From Pontixanthobacter gangjinensis (GTDB lineage Bacteria; Pseudomonadota; Alphaproteobacteria; Sphingomonadales; Sphingomonadaceae): a stretch of 64,000 nt of DNA. The stretch's first letter is position 1. Every line of letters starts with the position of its first letter. Both the position numbers and the translations under genes were made by a program. The DNA is taken from the NCBI RefSeq assembly GCF_009827545.1, contig NZ_WTYS01000001.1, forward strand, positions 769,772 through 833,771, given 5' to 3'. Shown here one piece after another: positions 27,468 to 36,815 of the stretch. The notes below the pieces were generated by a model, which saw nothing but the letters and a program-made list of their open reading frames with translations, was not told the origin of the DNA and ran no database searches.

Positions 27468-28709
27468 TCAGGCGGTGATTTTGGCCGCTTCTCGCACTGG
27501 TGCCGCCAGACATATTCGGTTGCGGCCCAAACGCTTCGCTTGATAAAGTGCTTGATCGGCGCTTTTGATCAGTTGGTCGAGGTCGGCGCAGACTCTCCCA
27601 GAACATTGTGCAATGCCGATACTTACCGTGACGTTGCTATCGCGCGAAGTGCGTTCGACGGGCGGAATACCCTCGATTTCCTGACGCACTTGTTCGGCCA
27701 GATCAGCCGCATGTCCGGCGTTCTTTTCAGGGATGGCGACGACAAATTCCTCGCCGCCGAACCGCGCGACAATTCCGCCTTCCGCACCGACCATATGGTC
27801 GAGCACGAGCGCCACCGCACCCAGGCAGCGATCGCCTGTCTGGTGGCCGTAATTGTCGTTAAACTCTTTGAAATGGTCGATATCAATCATCATCAGCGCG
27901 ATGTTATCCGGGGCAGATGGCTGCTCGGTTCCATAGATCTCGCCGAAAAGCCGTTCGAAATGGCGGCGGTTTGATAGGCCGGTAAGCGGATCGCGATCGG
28001 ATAATTCCTGCAATAACTGGTTGGTCGCCCGCAATTCCTCCGCTGCAAGCTCGTTGCGCAGACGCAACAGGAAATTGCGCGAGACCAGGCGCGAGACCCG
28101 CTCCGATATCGCCAATGTCCCGAGGCTGATGCCAATCAGGATCGAGATATAGTCAAAATATCCTGCCACCCCGTCGGGGCCTTGAAGCAGGATGATCCCG
28201 ACCTGAGCCATGAAATAGACGATATTGTAACAGGCGAGTTGCCAGAATTGGAACTGGAACAGCAGGTTTGACAGGCCGAGGATAATCCCGGCTGACATCA
28301 GATAACGATTGGCCGAGACCACCGGCATCTGGAATGACAAATGGATCACCACCAGCGCAAAAAGAATTTGCGACAGGCACATCGCCAAGGTCGCTACCCA
28401 TGCGCGTTCGGGCTTACTGATCAGCAATCCCGCCAGAATTACCGGGACCACGAAAACAAGCCGCAAATACAGACCACGCGAGGCAATCTCGGGGCTGACC
28501 GTGACATCGACCAGAACCGTCGAGATGGCGACAACCAGGCCGACGACCAACAGGAAACGCGTTTCCAGAAAAATGCCGCCGCGCTGGTCATCTTCATAGG
28601 CGCTTTGCAGTGGTTTGGACCATTCACGCGGGTGTCCCCCGCTATCAATTGCGTGATCAATATCCTCGGGCAGACTATGTCTGGAGGGGGGGCAGGGCAT
28701 GGCCGACAT
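27468..28709 (-). CDS. Membrane-bound GGDEF diguanylate cyclase
   Basis: A 413-residue protein with about six N-terminal transmembrane helices (residues about 50-215), a short linker helix and a GGDEF domain (residues about 245-400) with the active site RFGGEEF and the conserved DRDPLTGLSNRRHFE entry. It should make cyclic di-GMP at the inner membrane. The inhibitory I-site RxxD expected shortly before GGEEF is not present. The start is chosen at ATG 28709; GTG 28715 and ATG 28700 are alternatives. It lies in opposite orientation between nrdA and nrdB. Confidence 0.9.
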   Translation of the reverse strand: MSAMPCPPSRHSLPEDIDHAIDSGGHPREWSKPLQSAYEDDQRGGIFLETRFLLVVGLVVAISTVLVDVTVSPEIASRGLYLRLVFVVPVILAGLLISKPERAWVATLAMCLSQILFALVVIHLSFQMPVVSANRYLMSAGIILGLSNLLFQFQFWQLACYNIVYFMAQVGIILLQGPDGVAGYFDYISILIGISLGTLAISERVSRLVSRNFLLRLRNELAAEELRATNQLLQELSDRDPLTGLSNRRHFERLFGEIYGTEQPSAPDNIALMMIDIDHFKEFNDNYGHQTGDRCLGAVALVLDHMVGAEGGIVARFGGEEFVVAIPEKNAGHAADLAEQVRQEIEGIPPVERTSRDSNVTVSIGIAQCSGRVCADLDQLIKSADQALYQAKRLGRNRICLAAPVREAAKITA

Positions 28710-29018
28710 ACCCACTTGGTAGGAGCAGCCCGTTTAAGGCGGATGACGAGGATGGGTTAAAACGGGATTACCGCCGCAAGTGATACCGGCGCCGAATTCC
28801 GCAAAACAAGAGCGGCCGGCCGGACAAAGCGCGCTTCACCCCAGCAACGGGCCTAACTCCGCGAGTCGCGGCCGGTCGGCGGATGCGGCATCTTCGCCAG
28901 CCGATCAGGCAAGCGAAATTTACACCTTTTTATCACCAAACAAACTTTGATTTTGCACTCGATTTAGAAGCGTGATTCTGTATGATGGGCAGCTGACGTA
29001 ATCCCACGGAGACACTAC
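28710..29018. other. Intergenic region upstream of nrdB
   Basis: About 310 bp, divergent between the GGDEF gene and nrdB. The middle is GC-rich with short inverted runs (GGCCGGCCGG near 28813), and the last 100 bp are AT-rich, as expected for a promoter; a TATGAT at about 28980 could be a -10 element but no matching -35 is clear. No gene seen. Confidence 0.55.
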
Positions 29019-30086
29019 ATGTCGTTGCTCGAATCCCGTAAGACCTACAAGCCCTTCGAATACCCTTGGGCTTATGACTTCTGGAAACGCCAGCAACAAA
29101 TCCACTGGATGCCCGAAGAAGTGCCCTTGGGCGAGGACTGCCGCGACTGGGCGCAGAACCTGACCGATCACGAGCGGAATCTGCTCACGCAGATCTTCCG
29201 TTTCTTCACCCAGGCCGATGTCGAGGTGCAGGATTGCTACCACGAAAAATATGGCCGCGTGTTCAAACCGACCGAGATCAAAATGATGCTCGCCGCGTTC
29301 TCCAATATGGAAACCGTCCATATCGCGGCCTATTCGCATCTGCTCGACACGATCGGTATGCCCGAAAGCGAATACGGGATGTTCCTCGAATATGAGGAAA
29401 TGAAGGCGAAACACGATTACATGCAGGATTTCGGCGTCGATAATGATGCCGATATCGCGCGCACGCTGGCGATGTTCGGCGGCTTTACCGAAGGGCTGCA
29501 ATTGTTCGCCAGCTTCGCCATGCTGATGAACTTCCCGCGCTTCAACAAGATGAAAGGCATGGGCCAAATCGTCAGCTGGTCGGTCCGCGATGAAAGCCTG
29601 CATTGCGAAGGCATCATCCGTATGTTCCACGCATTTTGCGAGGAAACCGGCTGCCTGACCAAGGCGGTGAAGGAAGACATCATCGATTGCTGTCAAAAAG
29701 TCGTGCGGATGGAAGACGCCTTTATCGATCTGGCGTTTGAACAGGGCCCCGTTCCCGGCATGACCGCAAAAGAAATCAAGAAATACGTCCGCTACATCGC
29801 CGATTGGCGTCTGGGCCAATTGGGCCTGCCCGCGATTTACATGGTGGAAGATCACCCGCTGCCATGGCTCGCCCCGCTGCTGAACGGTGTGGAACACGCG
29901 AACTTCTTTGAACAACGCGCCACCGAATATTCAAAAGGCGCGACCAAGGGCGATTGGCAAGACGTCTGGTCCAGCTTTGACAACCGCAAGAAAGCGAAGG
30001 CCGGCGATCAGGCGAATGACGAAGTCGTCGATGACGGCCCGGGCTTGTTTGAAGATGCTGGCGGAGAGCCTGTTGCGGCGGAGTGA
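29019..30086 (+). CDS. nrdB: Class I ribonucleotide reductase small (beta) subunit
   Basis: The 355-residue radical-generating subunit. Metal ligands and radical tyrosine are in place: MLAAFSNMETVHIAAYSHLL gives E, H and Y, and WSVRDESLHCEG gives the later E and H; EGLQLFASFA supplies the remaining glutamate. A CGGAGA ribosome site precedes the ATG. No N-terminal ATP-cone is present. Its own upstream region and the intervening genes make separate transcription from nrdA likely. Confidence 0.95.
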   Translation: MSLLESRKTYKPFEYPWAYDFWKRQQQIHWMPEEVPLGEDCRDWAQNLTDHERNLLTQIFRFFTQADVEVQDCYHEKYGRVFKPTEIKMMLAAFSNMETVHIAAYSHLLDTIGMPESEYGMFLEYEEMKAKHDYMQDFGVDNDADIARTLAMFGGFTEGLQLFASFAMLMNFPRFNKMKGMGQIVSWSVRDESLHCEGIIRMFHAFCEETGCLTKAVKEDIIDCCQKVVRMEDAFIDLAFEQGPVPGMTAKEIKKYVRYIADWRLGQLGLPAIYMVEDHPLPWLAPLLNGVEHANFFEQRATEYSKGATKGDWQDVWSSFDNRKKAKAGDQANDEVVDDGPGLFEDAGGEPVAAE

Positions 30087-30844
30087 ATAGTGACAAGCTA
30101 ACACTGCGTAATTTTCTCTTATGGATCAGGAGCTTTGGCTTCGGTGAATCGCTGGCGATTATTGGTGTCACCTATTCTATTTTGAGCGCTGCTTATGCGT
30201 ACGGTGTTGTCTTTGGGGTGGCGGTAGAACTTACCAACCTTCTTACGCTTACGGACTTCTACCGAATTGCACTTTCGCACTTCTCGTTCCTAATTTCGGC
30301 AATTGTGCTTGGGGTGCCAATGTTGGCTCTTGGGTTGCTGAATCCAGAGCGCCAAACCCGTGGTGAAGATATTTCTGGGGAAGGCTCCGAACGACCGAGG
30401 CGAAATTTCCTGAGAATTATGATCGCCTTTTTAGCGCTTCTAATTTTCATCGCGCTAATGGTGATACAAACATTTTATCTCGAAGATGTTATTAAATACT
30501 TGGGGGCGGAAAATCCTCTGGGCAATATGTTTTTAGCCGGAGGATTTATGCCCTTTCTGGCAGCTCCAATGATTTCCTGTTTTTTTATTATTTTTTTCCG
30601 GCCTCCAATAAGCTTACGCTGTTCTTTGATTTTCATGAACGTTGCTTATTTTTTGTTTATATTAGGAAATTTGGTAGGAATACATGAGGCGCGAAATGCA
30701 AGTGGATGGCCATGTGCAGTCTCAGACAAAAAATGTCTTCCTATAATATTAGTATTGGATGACTTTATTATCGTAAAGGAAGATAGTTCTATTTTTGCAT
30801 TGGAGAAATCAAGAGATATAAAACTGAAAATCAGCACCAAATGA
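30083..30844 (+). CDS. Multi-pass membrane protein of unknown function, AT-rich
   Basis: A 253-residue protein with about five hydrophobic helices (SLAIIGVTYSILSAAYAYG, FLISAIVLGVPMLALGLL, IMIAFLALLIFIALMVI, and two more) and a C-terminal soluble tail of about 60 residues. It starts with GTG overlapping the nrdB stop (GTGA), implying translational coupling, yet base composition and codon use are visibly AT-richer than nrdB, especially after 30500. No family recognised; horizontal acquisition is plausible. Confidence 0.6.
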   Translation: MNSDKLTLRNFLLWIRSFGFGESLAIIGVTYSILSAAYAYGVVFGVAVELTNLLTLTDFYRIALSHFSFLISAIVLGVPMLALGLLNPERQTRGEDISGEGSERPRRNFLRIMIAFLALLIFIALMVIQTFYLEDVIKYLGAENPLGNMFLAGGFMPFLAAPMISCFFIIFFRPPISLRCSLIFMNVAYFLFILGNLVGIHEARNASGWPCAVSDKKCLPIILVLDDFIIVKEDSSIFALEKSRDIKLKISTK

Positions 30845-31150
30845 TTTTATTGAATTTTATTTCTAATATACTGTCAGCGATTCGCCCTATAGTTGGTTGG
30901 TGTGCGCCTCATCGGCTGGGGCCCACTTCAATCTGTATCTTCGCGACCCATATGCAACCTAGATATAGTAGGCTTTACCTTTGCTTATTCACCCCCGGCT
31001 CCTACCGCAGCGGCTGGCGATAGGCTGACTGCATCAACAATCAGCAATGATCCGGCGAGCAAACGCTATCACCCCAACCTTTACCGTAAACTGGCGGCCG
31101 CCTTGGCCGAACAGGGAAAGTCTGCGCCTTCCCCGCACTTATAGGCCGTC
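30845..31150. other. Intergenic region with possible gene remnant
   Basis: About 305 bp. It begins AT-rich like the preceding gene and returns to host-like composition. A plus-strand frame (30893-31144) reads with host-like codons in its second half (LTASTISNDPASKRYHPNLYRKLAAALAEQ as separate helices) but has no ribosome site or recognisable start; it may be the tail of a truncated gene at an island border. Confidence 0.4.
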
Positions 31151-31675
31151 TTAACGCCTGTCCTCTTGTGCTTTCACTAAGGCAGCTGTCGCCTGAGCGG
31201 ATTGTTGTTTTACAGCTTGGGCAATCTCCACAATCTGCTCGAGTAGCTTCGTAAACTGAGAATTGTACTGATCGTTGTTGATGAAGCCGTTGGCACGAGC
31301 CTCACATAGCCTGAACATCGACTCACGAGTCATTAAAACGAGGTTATCTCGCCCCGCCAACGCGACAAGTGTGGCCGCGAAGGCTGCTTCAGCTCCGATT
31401 GTAGTTCCGCCTGAACTCCCGTTTGCCTTGAAGCTGTTGGTGAAACTAAAGCCTGTGTCGGGCGCTGGCTCAGCGCAACTGATCACCCGATCTGGCTTGC
31501 CATTCTCGCCGACCTCACGGATTACGAGAGTTCCTCTTCGACTGCTGTCGTAGGTTAGCCATTGCGCACTGTTCGCGGCGACATTGGGCACCGTTACTTG
31601 TTTCGTAAGAGGCGAGAAATTTGCACAAGCACCCGATGATAGGGCGAGTGCGGTAACTAATACTGATCTCATCAT
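31151..31675 (-). CDS. Putative lipoprotein of unknown function
   Basis: A 174-residue protein when started at ATG 31675, which has an AGGAG site eight bases upstream and begins a lipoprotein signal (MMRSVLVTALALSSGACAN). The frame stays open to 31744, but that would bury the signal. The mature part has VTVPNVAANSAQWLTYDSSRRG and a C-terminal helical stretch rich in Gln and Ala (residues about 135-174), perhaps a coiled coil. No family recognised. Confidence 0.7.
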   Translation of the reverse strand: MMRSVLVTALALSSGACANFSPLTKQVTVPNVAANSAQWLTYDSSRRGTLVIREVGENGKPDRVISCAEPAPDTGFSFTNSFKANGSSGGTTIGAEAAFAATLVALAGRDNLVLMTRESMFRLCEARANGFINNDQYNSQFTKLLEQIVEIAQAVKQQSAQATAALVKAQEDRR

Positions 31676-31873
31676 TTCAACTGCTCCTGCTTGAGAGCAG
31701 CACCAATAGCCACTTTGCCGAACGCCGAATGTGACCCTTGTCACGGTGCGTGCTGCCTAATGTTCTCATGCAGACGACATCAAAACCTCAACTATTCCGA
31801 TATCGGCCCCGCCCAACTTCACCCGCCTTCCTACGCTAAACACATTTGAAATCTTTCCCGCTATTACAGCGCC

Positions 31874-32170
31874 ATGGACCTGATTCTCCCCTACCTAACT
31901 CCCGCAAACATCGTCACCTATCTGGCGGCGGTCAGTTTCATCGCGTTTGCCGCATTCGGCATCGACAAGGCGCGCGCTGAAAACGGGGCGCGGCGGACTT
32001 CCGAGGCGGATTTGCTGTTCTTCGCTTTGATTGGCGGAACTTTGGGGGCCTATGCCGGACGGGCGCTGTTCCGGCACAAGACGCGCAAGCAGCCGTTCTC
32101 CTCGCGGTTGCACGGCATTGCGTTATTCCAGATCGCTGCGGCGGTAATACTGCTCGTTCTGCCGGACTGA
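31874..32170 (+). CDS. DUF1294 domain-containing membrane protein
   Basis: A 98-residue inner membrane protein with three hydrophobic helices and the DUF1294 signature: DKARAENGARRTSEADLL, then IGGTLGAYAGRALFRHKTRK. Function unknown in the family. Monocistronic, divergent from the lipoprotein gene. Confidence 0.9.
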   Translation: MDLILPYLTPANIVTYLAAVSFIAFAAFGIDKARAENGARRTSEADLLFFALIGGTLGAYAGRALFRHKTRKQPFSSRLHGIALFQIAAAVILLVLPD

Positions 32171-32358
32171 ATTTCGCTGCGATTTTCCTACATCGCGGGG
32201 CGCTGCTAAAACGGCCTTTCAAACTTAATCGAAAACCCCCGTTTTGCAGGCCCGAGCAAATGTGTAACCCGTTCTCCAACATGAAAAACGCATGAAATCG
32301 GTTACTTACCAGAGGTGTGTTAGGTGACAGGTGTAACCCTGAACCCTACAATACCGCT

Positions 32359-32874
32359 TTATGATGTGCGGCCCAGCGCCTTCGCCGCAGAGCCGAGCAG
32401 CCTGTGTGCATACCAGCGGTGGACCGGCATCAGCGCGCGGAAAACCGGGCTGCCGGGATTGCGCACGCTGCTGCCGAAAAGGATGCGGGTGCGGCCCATG
32501 ATGGTCGGGGCGGTGGTGGCGAGTGGCTCCACCATCAGCCAGCTGCAGGTCCGGTGCTGGAAATCCTGCAACAGGATTTCGGATTCGGTCCGCGCGACCA
32601 CCGACCATGCGGCGAAATCTGTGATTTGGGCTGCGGCGAGGCTGGCGACATCCTGCGCGCCGGAGCCTTTGCCAATCAGATGCAGCGCCCAGCGTTCGGG
32701 CCGGAAAGCGGGGGAGTTATAGAATGCGGTAATGAATGCAGGCAGCGTGATCTTGCCGGAAAGGTCGATAGTGAAGCAGTCGGTGTAATCTGTGGCCCGC
32801 GCTTTCGTATGTTGAGCGAGCAGACTGTGAGGTGGCAGAGGCCGGGCTGAAATACGGGGCCGGTTACGGGCCAT
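32359..32874 (-). CDS. Hypothetical protein, DUF2867-like
   Basis: A 171-residue soluble protein. The pattern DYTDCFTIDL...FITAFYNSPAF near the N terminus, a central WSVVARTESEILLQDF and the C-terminal VFRALMPVHRWYAHRLLGSA resemble DUF2867-type SRPBCC-like proteins, but I cannot confirm membership. Its ATG is ten bases after the stop of the upstream lipoprotein gene, so the two are likely co-transcribed. Confidence 0.6.
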   Translation of the reverse strand: MARNRPRISARPLPPHSLLAQHTKARATDYTDCFTIDLSGKITLPAFITAFYNSPAFRPERWALHLIGKGSGAQDVASLAAAQITDFAAWSVVARTESEILLQDFQHRTCSWLMVEPLATTAPTIMGRTRILFGSSVRNPGSPVFRALMPVHRWYAHRLLGSAAKALGRTS

Positions 32875-32883
32875 GTCGGGCGC

Positions 32884-33570
32884 TTAAAATCCCCAGGGCG
32901 CGGGCGGGGCGTCGACCGGTTGGGAAAGGTCAAACGTGACGCGGAAATTGCGCGGTTCGGGTGCGCCGCCCTCGACAGTGCGGGTGAGTTGATAGGTGAA
33001 CTCGGGGTCGGGCGCGGTGGCGGGACCGACTTCGACCGACCAGATATTTGTGACCGAGGCGGTCAGCCCCTCGCGTTCGAACATCGCGATGCTTTCGGCA
33101 TCGACCGGAAATGATTGGCGGGTGGCGGTTCCGCCATCGGCTGTGTCGCCGCCATACATCGTGACCGCGTCGCTCTCGCCATCTTCATGACGGTGATCAT
33201 GTTTGAGCCGCAGGCCATCGGCAGTGCGAGTGAAGACCCAGGTGCGCGAGCGGTCCCACTCCTTGCCTTGCTCGCGGATATGAAACGGGACGGAGATTTG
33301 CTCGTCCGAACACTCGCGGACATGCATGACCATATCGGCACCCTGCATATCGGCATCGGCTGCGTCATTGCTAACCAGCGCGCCTTGATAGGCATTGCCG
33401 CAATGGGTGGAGAGCGCCTGCCAGAATTGGTCTTGTGGGCTGGCGGATTCTGATGCGGGTGCAGGTGCAGGTGTCTGGGCCTCGGAGCAAGCCGAGAGGC
33501 TGAGCAGAGCGGCGGCAGGTAGGATGGCAGCAGGCAGGGAGAGGGCGGAAATGGTGGTGGTTTTGATCAT
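32884..33570 (-). CDS. Putative lipoprotein of unknown function
   Basis: A 228-residue protein from ATG 33570, starting with a lipoprotein signal (LPAAALLSLSACSEAQ; lipobox LSAC) followed by a Pro/Ala-rich linker. The mature domain has conserved-looking CGNAYQGALVSND, MHVRECSDEQISVPFHI and RTWVFTRTADGLRLKHDHRH, suggesting a beta-rich periplasmic domain with one disulfide. Family not recognised. The ORF extends to 33633 but the upstream residues would precede the signal peptide. Confidence 0.7.
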   Translation of the reverse strand: MIKTTTISALSLPAAILPAAALLSLSACSEAQTPAPAPASESASPQDQFWQALSTHCGNAYQGALVSNDAADADMQGADMVMHVRECSDEQISVPFHIREQGKEWDRSRTWVFTRTADGLRLKHDHRHEDGESDAVTMYGGDTADGGTATRQSFPVDAESIAMFEREGLTASVTNIWSVEVGPATAPDPEFTYQLTRTVEGGAPEPRNFRVTFDLSQPVDAPPAPWGF

Positions 33571-33677
33571 TGCCCAAGTGTTGCAGCATGCGCGCTGCGT
33601 GGCAATGCTGTTAGGACATTTGCTGATTTGCAAGTCGGTGGGAAATGTTTCATCCGGTATGATCAGGGGGGATTTTT

Positions 33678-34583
33678 ATGACCGAGACAACACCGCGCCG
33701 CGCACATTCCTTGGCCGAGCTGGCCGAAGTAATGCCGAAGCTCGCACCGACTGAGGAACAGCTTGCGGCGTCCGATCCGCTTGAGGCGCGGCCGACCGAT
33801 GTGATCATCACGCCCTATGGCAAATGCGGCACAACGATGATGCAGCAGATGTTCCATCAATTGCGGATGGCTCAGCATGGCGGCGATATGGATTTTGACG
33901 ACATCAGCCGGGTGGTGCCGTGGATTGAAACCGCCGCGTCGCTCGGTCTCGATATCAACGCCGAACAAAAGGCCGAGCCACGCGGGTTCAAGAGCCACCT
34001 CGACTACGAAGGCCTGCCTGCCGGTGCGCGATATGTGGTCACTTTGCGCGATCCGAAAGAAGCGTTCGTTTCGATGTATCACTTCTTCAGCGGATGGTTT
34101 TTTGAACCGGGGACCATCCAGCTCGAAGAATTCACGCCGGTGTGGCTGATGGGCGGGCCAAGCCAGCTCAACTATTACAAGCATCTGCTCAGTTGGTGGG
34201 CGCGGCGGGATGAGGCCGATACGCTGCTGATGAATTATCGCACCGTTTTGTCGGACAAGCGTGACGCAATCAGGCGTTTGGCCGGATTTTGCGGAATTGA
34301 GGCAGATGATCCCGCGATTGATCTGGTTGAAGAGCGCACCAGCCGCAGCTTCATGATCGAGCACAAGGCCCCTTTCGCCGACCCGATGATGCGCCGCATG
34401 AGCGAGGAGAAAGCGGGCCTGCCTTCCGGCAGCGATTCAGCCAAAGTGCGGCCGGAAAATGCCGAGCGGCGCGAATTGCCCGCGTTGATCTCCGACCTGC
34501 TCGACGCACAATGGGCGGAACATGTCGCCCCTGTTACGGGTCATGCGGATTATGCCAGCATGATTGCCGAATTGGAGACTTAG
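33678..34583 (+). CDS. Sulfotransferase family protein
   Basis: A 301-residue PAPS-dependent sulfotransferase. The 5'-phosphosulfate loop is in PYGKCGTTMMQQMFHQL (near residue 41), the 3'-phosphate region in YVVTLRDPKEAFVSMYHFF, and the later RRLAGFCGIE region matches the family. An AGGGGGGA-like ribosome site precedes the ATG. The acceptor is unknown; small hydroxylated compounds or lipids are typical. Its last bases overlap the convergent nuclease gene by four. Confidence 0.88.
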   Translation: MTETTPRRAHSLAELAEVMPKLAPTEEQLAASDPLEARPTDVIITPYGKCGTTMMQQMFHQLRMAQHGGDMDFDDISRVVPWIETAASLGLDINAEQKAEPRGFKSHLDYEGLPAGARYVVTLRDPKEAFVSMYHFFSGWFFEPGTIQLEEFTPVWLMGGPSQLNYYKHLLSWWARRDEADTLLMNYRTVLSDKRDAIRRLAGFCGIEADDPAIDLVEERTSRSFMIEHKAPFADPMMRRMSEEKAGLPSGSDSAKVRPENAERRELPALISDLLDAQWAEHVAPVTGHADYASMIAELET

Positions 34584-35101
34584 CTGCACCACCCGCCGCG
34601 AACAAAGCCCCATCCGGTTTCTTGCGCCAATTCGCGCGCCACCATAACTTCGGACAACCATTCATCGCCGCGCTTCAGCGAGCGAAGCTCTCGGCCATAT
34701 TGATCGTAGGGCGGGTCAGCGCCCTCGCTCATGTCAAACGGCCCCTGGTTTAGCCAGCTTTGCAAAGCGCCGCGCGACTGGATTGCCAGCGCTGATTCAG
34801 CGGGGCATTCGCCGGTCATCTCGGGCGCGTTATATCCGGTCAATCTGATCTTGCGGGCGGTTTTTCCCTGGCCAAACATGATCGTATCGCCATCAATCAC
34901 GCAGCCGTTTGAATCCCGATCCTCGCACAGGCTGAAGCGCGTATCGACCCGCTCCCAATCACCGCCACCAATCGGAAGCCGCATAATAATCACTGCCGCC
35001 CCTACAACGACCAAAAATGATAGCCATGGCATGATACGTTTAAGCCAAGTATTATGTCGGCGGCGGAGCGGTTTGGTGTGGAAGCGAGGGGTACGGGCCA
35101 T
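34580..35101 (-). CDS. Membrane-anchored thermonuclease-like (SNase) protein
   Basis: A 173-residue protein with an N-terminal basic stretch and one membrane helix (MPWLSFLVVVGAAVIIM) and a staphylococcal-nuclease-like OB-fold. VIDGDTIMFG, RLTGYNAPE and DQYGRELR line up with the calcium/catalytic Asp, Glu and Arg positions of the family. It ends WGFVRGGWC. It lies 51 bp after a second gene of the same family on the same strand. Confidence 0.82.
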   Translation of the reverse strand: MARTPRFHTKPLRRRHNTWLKRIMPWLSFLVVVGAAVIIMRLPIGGGDWERVDTRFSLCEDRDSNGCVIDGDTIMFGQGKTARKIRLTGYNAPEMTGECPAESALAIQSRGALQSWLNQGPFDMSEGADPPYDQYGRELRSLKRGDEWLSEVMVARELAQETGWGFVRGGWCS

Positions 35102-35152
35102 GCTCCTCCCTCCCAGATTGCGGGCGAAGCAGGAAGGGCCGTGCCGCTGTCA

Positions 35153-35716
35153 TCAACACCAGTCGATGCGCTCGCCATTCCATTCTTCTGCCAGGCCCTC
35201 ATCTACCAGAACCGCGCCGAGCGACTTTCCGTCTCTGCTGAGTATCCGCAATTTGCGCCCGTATTTGTCCTCATCCCTGTCCGCGGTTTCTACGCTGAAT
35301 GGCCCTTCATTGAGCAAGCTTGCCAATTTGCGTGTTGCTTCCATGCCCAATCGCGATTCGTTCTGACAATCGTAATTAGACACTTCAGGAGTGTTGATAT
35401 CGGCGATCCTGATCTTGGTTCCATAAAGCCAGATCGTGTCGCCATCGACCACGCACGTAGAACGCGGTCCGGCTCCACAGATGCCGAATTTGGCATTGAT
35501 TGTGTCGGAGTGAGTGACGGTTGTTATCACGCTTCGCGAGCTGTCCACATCAGCGGCTTGGCTCCTCGGCGCACTATCCCACAGGAATACGGCCGTAAAC
35601 ACAGCCAGACAGCAGCCCGAAACCAGCATGGGGAAACCGAAAGCGCCCCCTGATAGCGGGCGCGATGCTCGCCGAAACGGTCTGATATTCGAAGTGCTTG
35701 AAGAACGCGGTCGCAT
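35153..35716 (-). CDS. Thermonuclease-like (SNase) protein, paralogue of the next gene
   Basis: A 187-residue protein with a hydrophobic segment (MLVSGCCLAVFTAVFLW, residues 30-46) and an SNase-like domain: CVVDGDTIWLYGTKIRIADINTPE and DKYGRKLR. The C terminus (ERIDWC) ends in Cys like its paralogue (GGWC plus one residue). An ATG at residue 30 could be the real start. The segment before the domain contains an extra CGAGPRSTC. Likely a secreted or tethered nuclease; activity not proven. Confidence 0.8.
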   Translation of the reverse strand: MRPRSSSTSNIRPFRRASRPLSGGAFGFPMLVSGCCLAVFTAVFLWDSAPRSQAADVDSSRSVITTVTHSDTINAKFGICGAGPRSTCVVDGDTIWLYGTKIRIADINTPEVSNYDCQNESRLGMEATRKLASLLNEGPFSVETADRDEDKYGRKLRILSRDGKSLGAVLVDEGLAEEWNGERIDWC

Positions 35717-35834
35717 TGCCGGAAGTTACAGTACAATGCTGACCAATGATTTAAGAGTAACTACCTAGCGCTCCGGCTTCCCTACATGAGCGCGAACCGC
35801 TAAGCGCAAGCCATCAACGCATAAGGACCACGCG

Positions 35835-36734
35835 ATGAGCGCGACCGACGACATCACCACGCTGAGCAAAGCCGAGACGCTGATCGAGGCGCTACCGTAT
35901 TTTCAGCGTTATGCCGGGCGGACTTTTGTGGTGAAATATGGTGGTCATGCGATGGGTGACCCCAAGGCGGCGCGTGAGTTTGCCGAAGATATCGTGCTGC
36001 TGAAAGCAGTCGGGATCAATCCGGTTGTAGTCCATGGTGGCGGCCCGCAAATTGGCGCGATGCTGAAAAAACTGGGCGTAGAAAGCAAATTCGTGGACGG
36101 TTTGCGGGTGACCGACAAAGCAACTGCAGAAGTAGCCGAGATGGTCCTGTCGGGCGCGATTAATAAGGAATTGGTCGGCTGGATCGCCAAAGCCGGAGGA
36201 AAGGCGATTGGTATTTCGGGCAAGGATGGCGGCTTGGTCACCGCGATCAAGGTTCAGCGGACCACTCGCGATCCGGAGAGCAATATCGAGCAAGTGATCG
36301 ATCTGGGCTTTGTCGGCGAACCTTCTCATGTCGACACGCATATTATCGACACCGCGGTGGCCGCCGGAATGATACCGATTATCGCCCCGATTGGCGCAGG
36401 TGAGGATGGCCACACTTACAATATTAACGCCGACACTATGGCCGGGTCGATTGCCGCAGCACTTGGCGCTGCGCGGTTATTCTTGTTGACCGATGTTGCC
36501 GGGGTGCTGGGCAAGGATGGCGCTTTGCTGACCGATTTGAAGCCATCTGATGTCGCAAAATTGCGCGACGATGGAACAATCAGCGGCGGGATGATCCCCA
36601 AGCTGGAAACCTGTGTTCATGCAGTGGAGGGCGGCTGCGACGCAGCAGTTGTGCTCGACGGGCGCGTCCCGCATGCAATGTTGCTGGAATTTTTCACATC
36701 AACCGGCGCAGGAACATTGATAAGCGCAGGTTAA
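35835..36734 (+). CDS. argB: Acetylglutamate kinase
   Basis: Second step of arginine synthesis, phosphorylating N-acetylglutamate. The glycine-rich motifs [12 protein letters not shown] and [14 protein letters not shown] and the substrate/ATP segment [13 protein letters not shown] are all present; 299 residues is standard. The C terminus GAGTLIS matches the family. No other arg genes are in the window. Confidence 0.96.
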   Translation: MSATDDITTLSKAETLIEALPYFQRYAGRTFVVKYGGHAMGDPKAAREFAEDIVLLKAVGINPVVVHGGGPQIGAMLKKLGVESKFVDGLRVTDKATAEVAEMVLSGAINKELVGWIAKAGGKAIGISGKDGGLVTAIKVQRTTRDPESNIEQVIDLGFVGEPSHVDTHIIDTAVAAGMIPIIAPIGAGEDGHTYNINADTMAGSIAAALGAARLFLLTDVAGVLGKDGALLTDLKPSDVAKLRDDGTISGGMIPKLETCVHAVEGGCDAAVVLDGRVPHAMLLEFFTSTGAGTLISAG

Positions 36735-36815
36735 GCTGTATTAGTATATTGATACACCTATGCATCTCGCATGGCGACAGAATTTAAGCACTGAATTTAT
36801 GAAAGACATAACAGA

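Noticed and set aside
33678-35716. Sulfotransferase plus two nucleases as a defence island
   Set aside because: No restriction, toxin, NTPase or integrase gene accompanies them, and the orientation is convergent rather than an operon.
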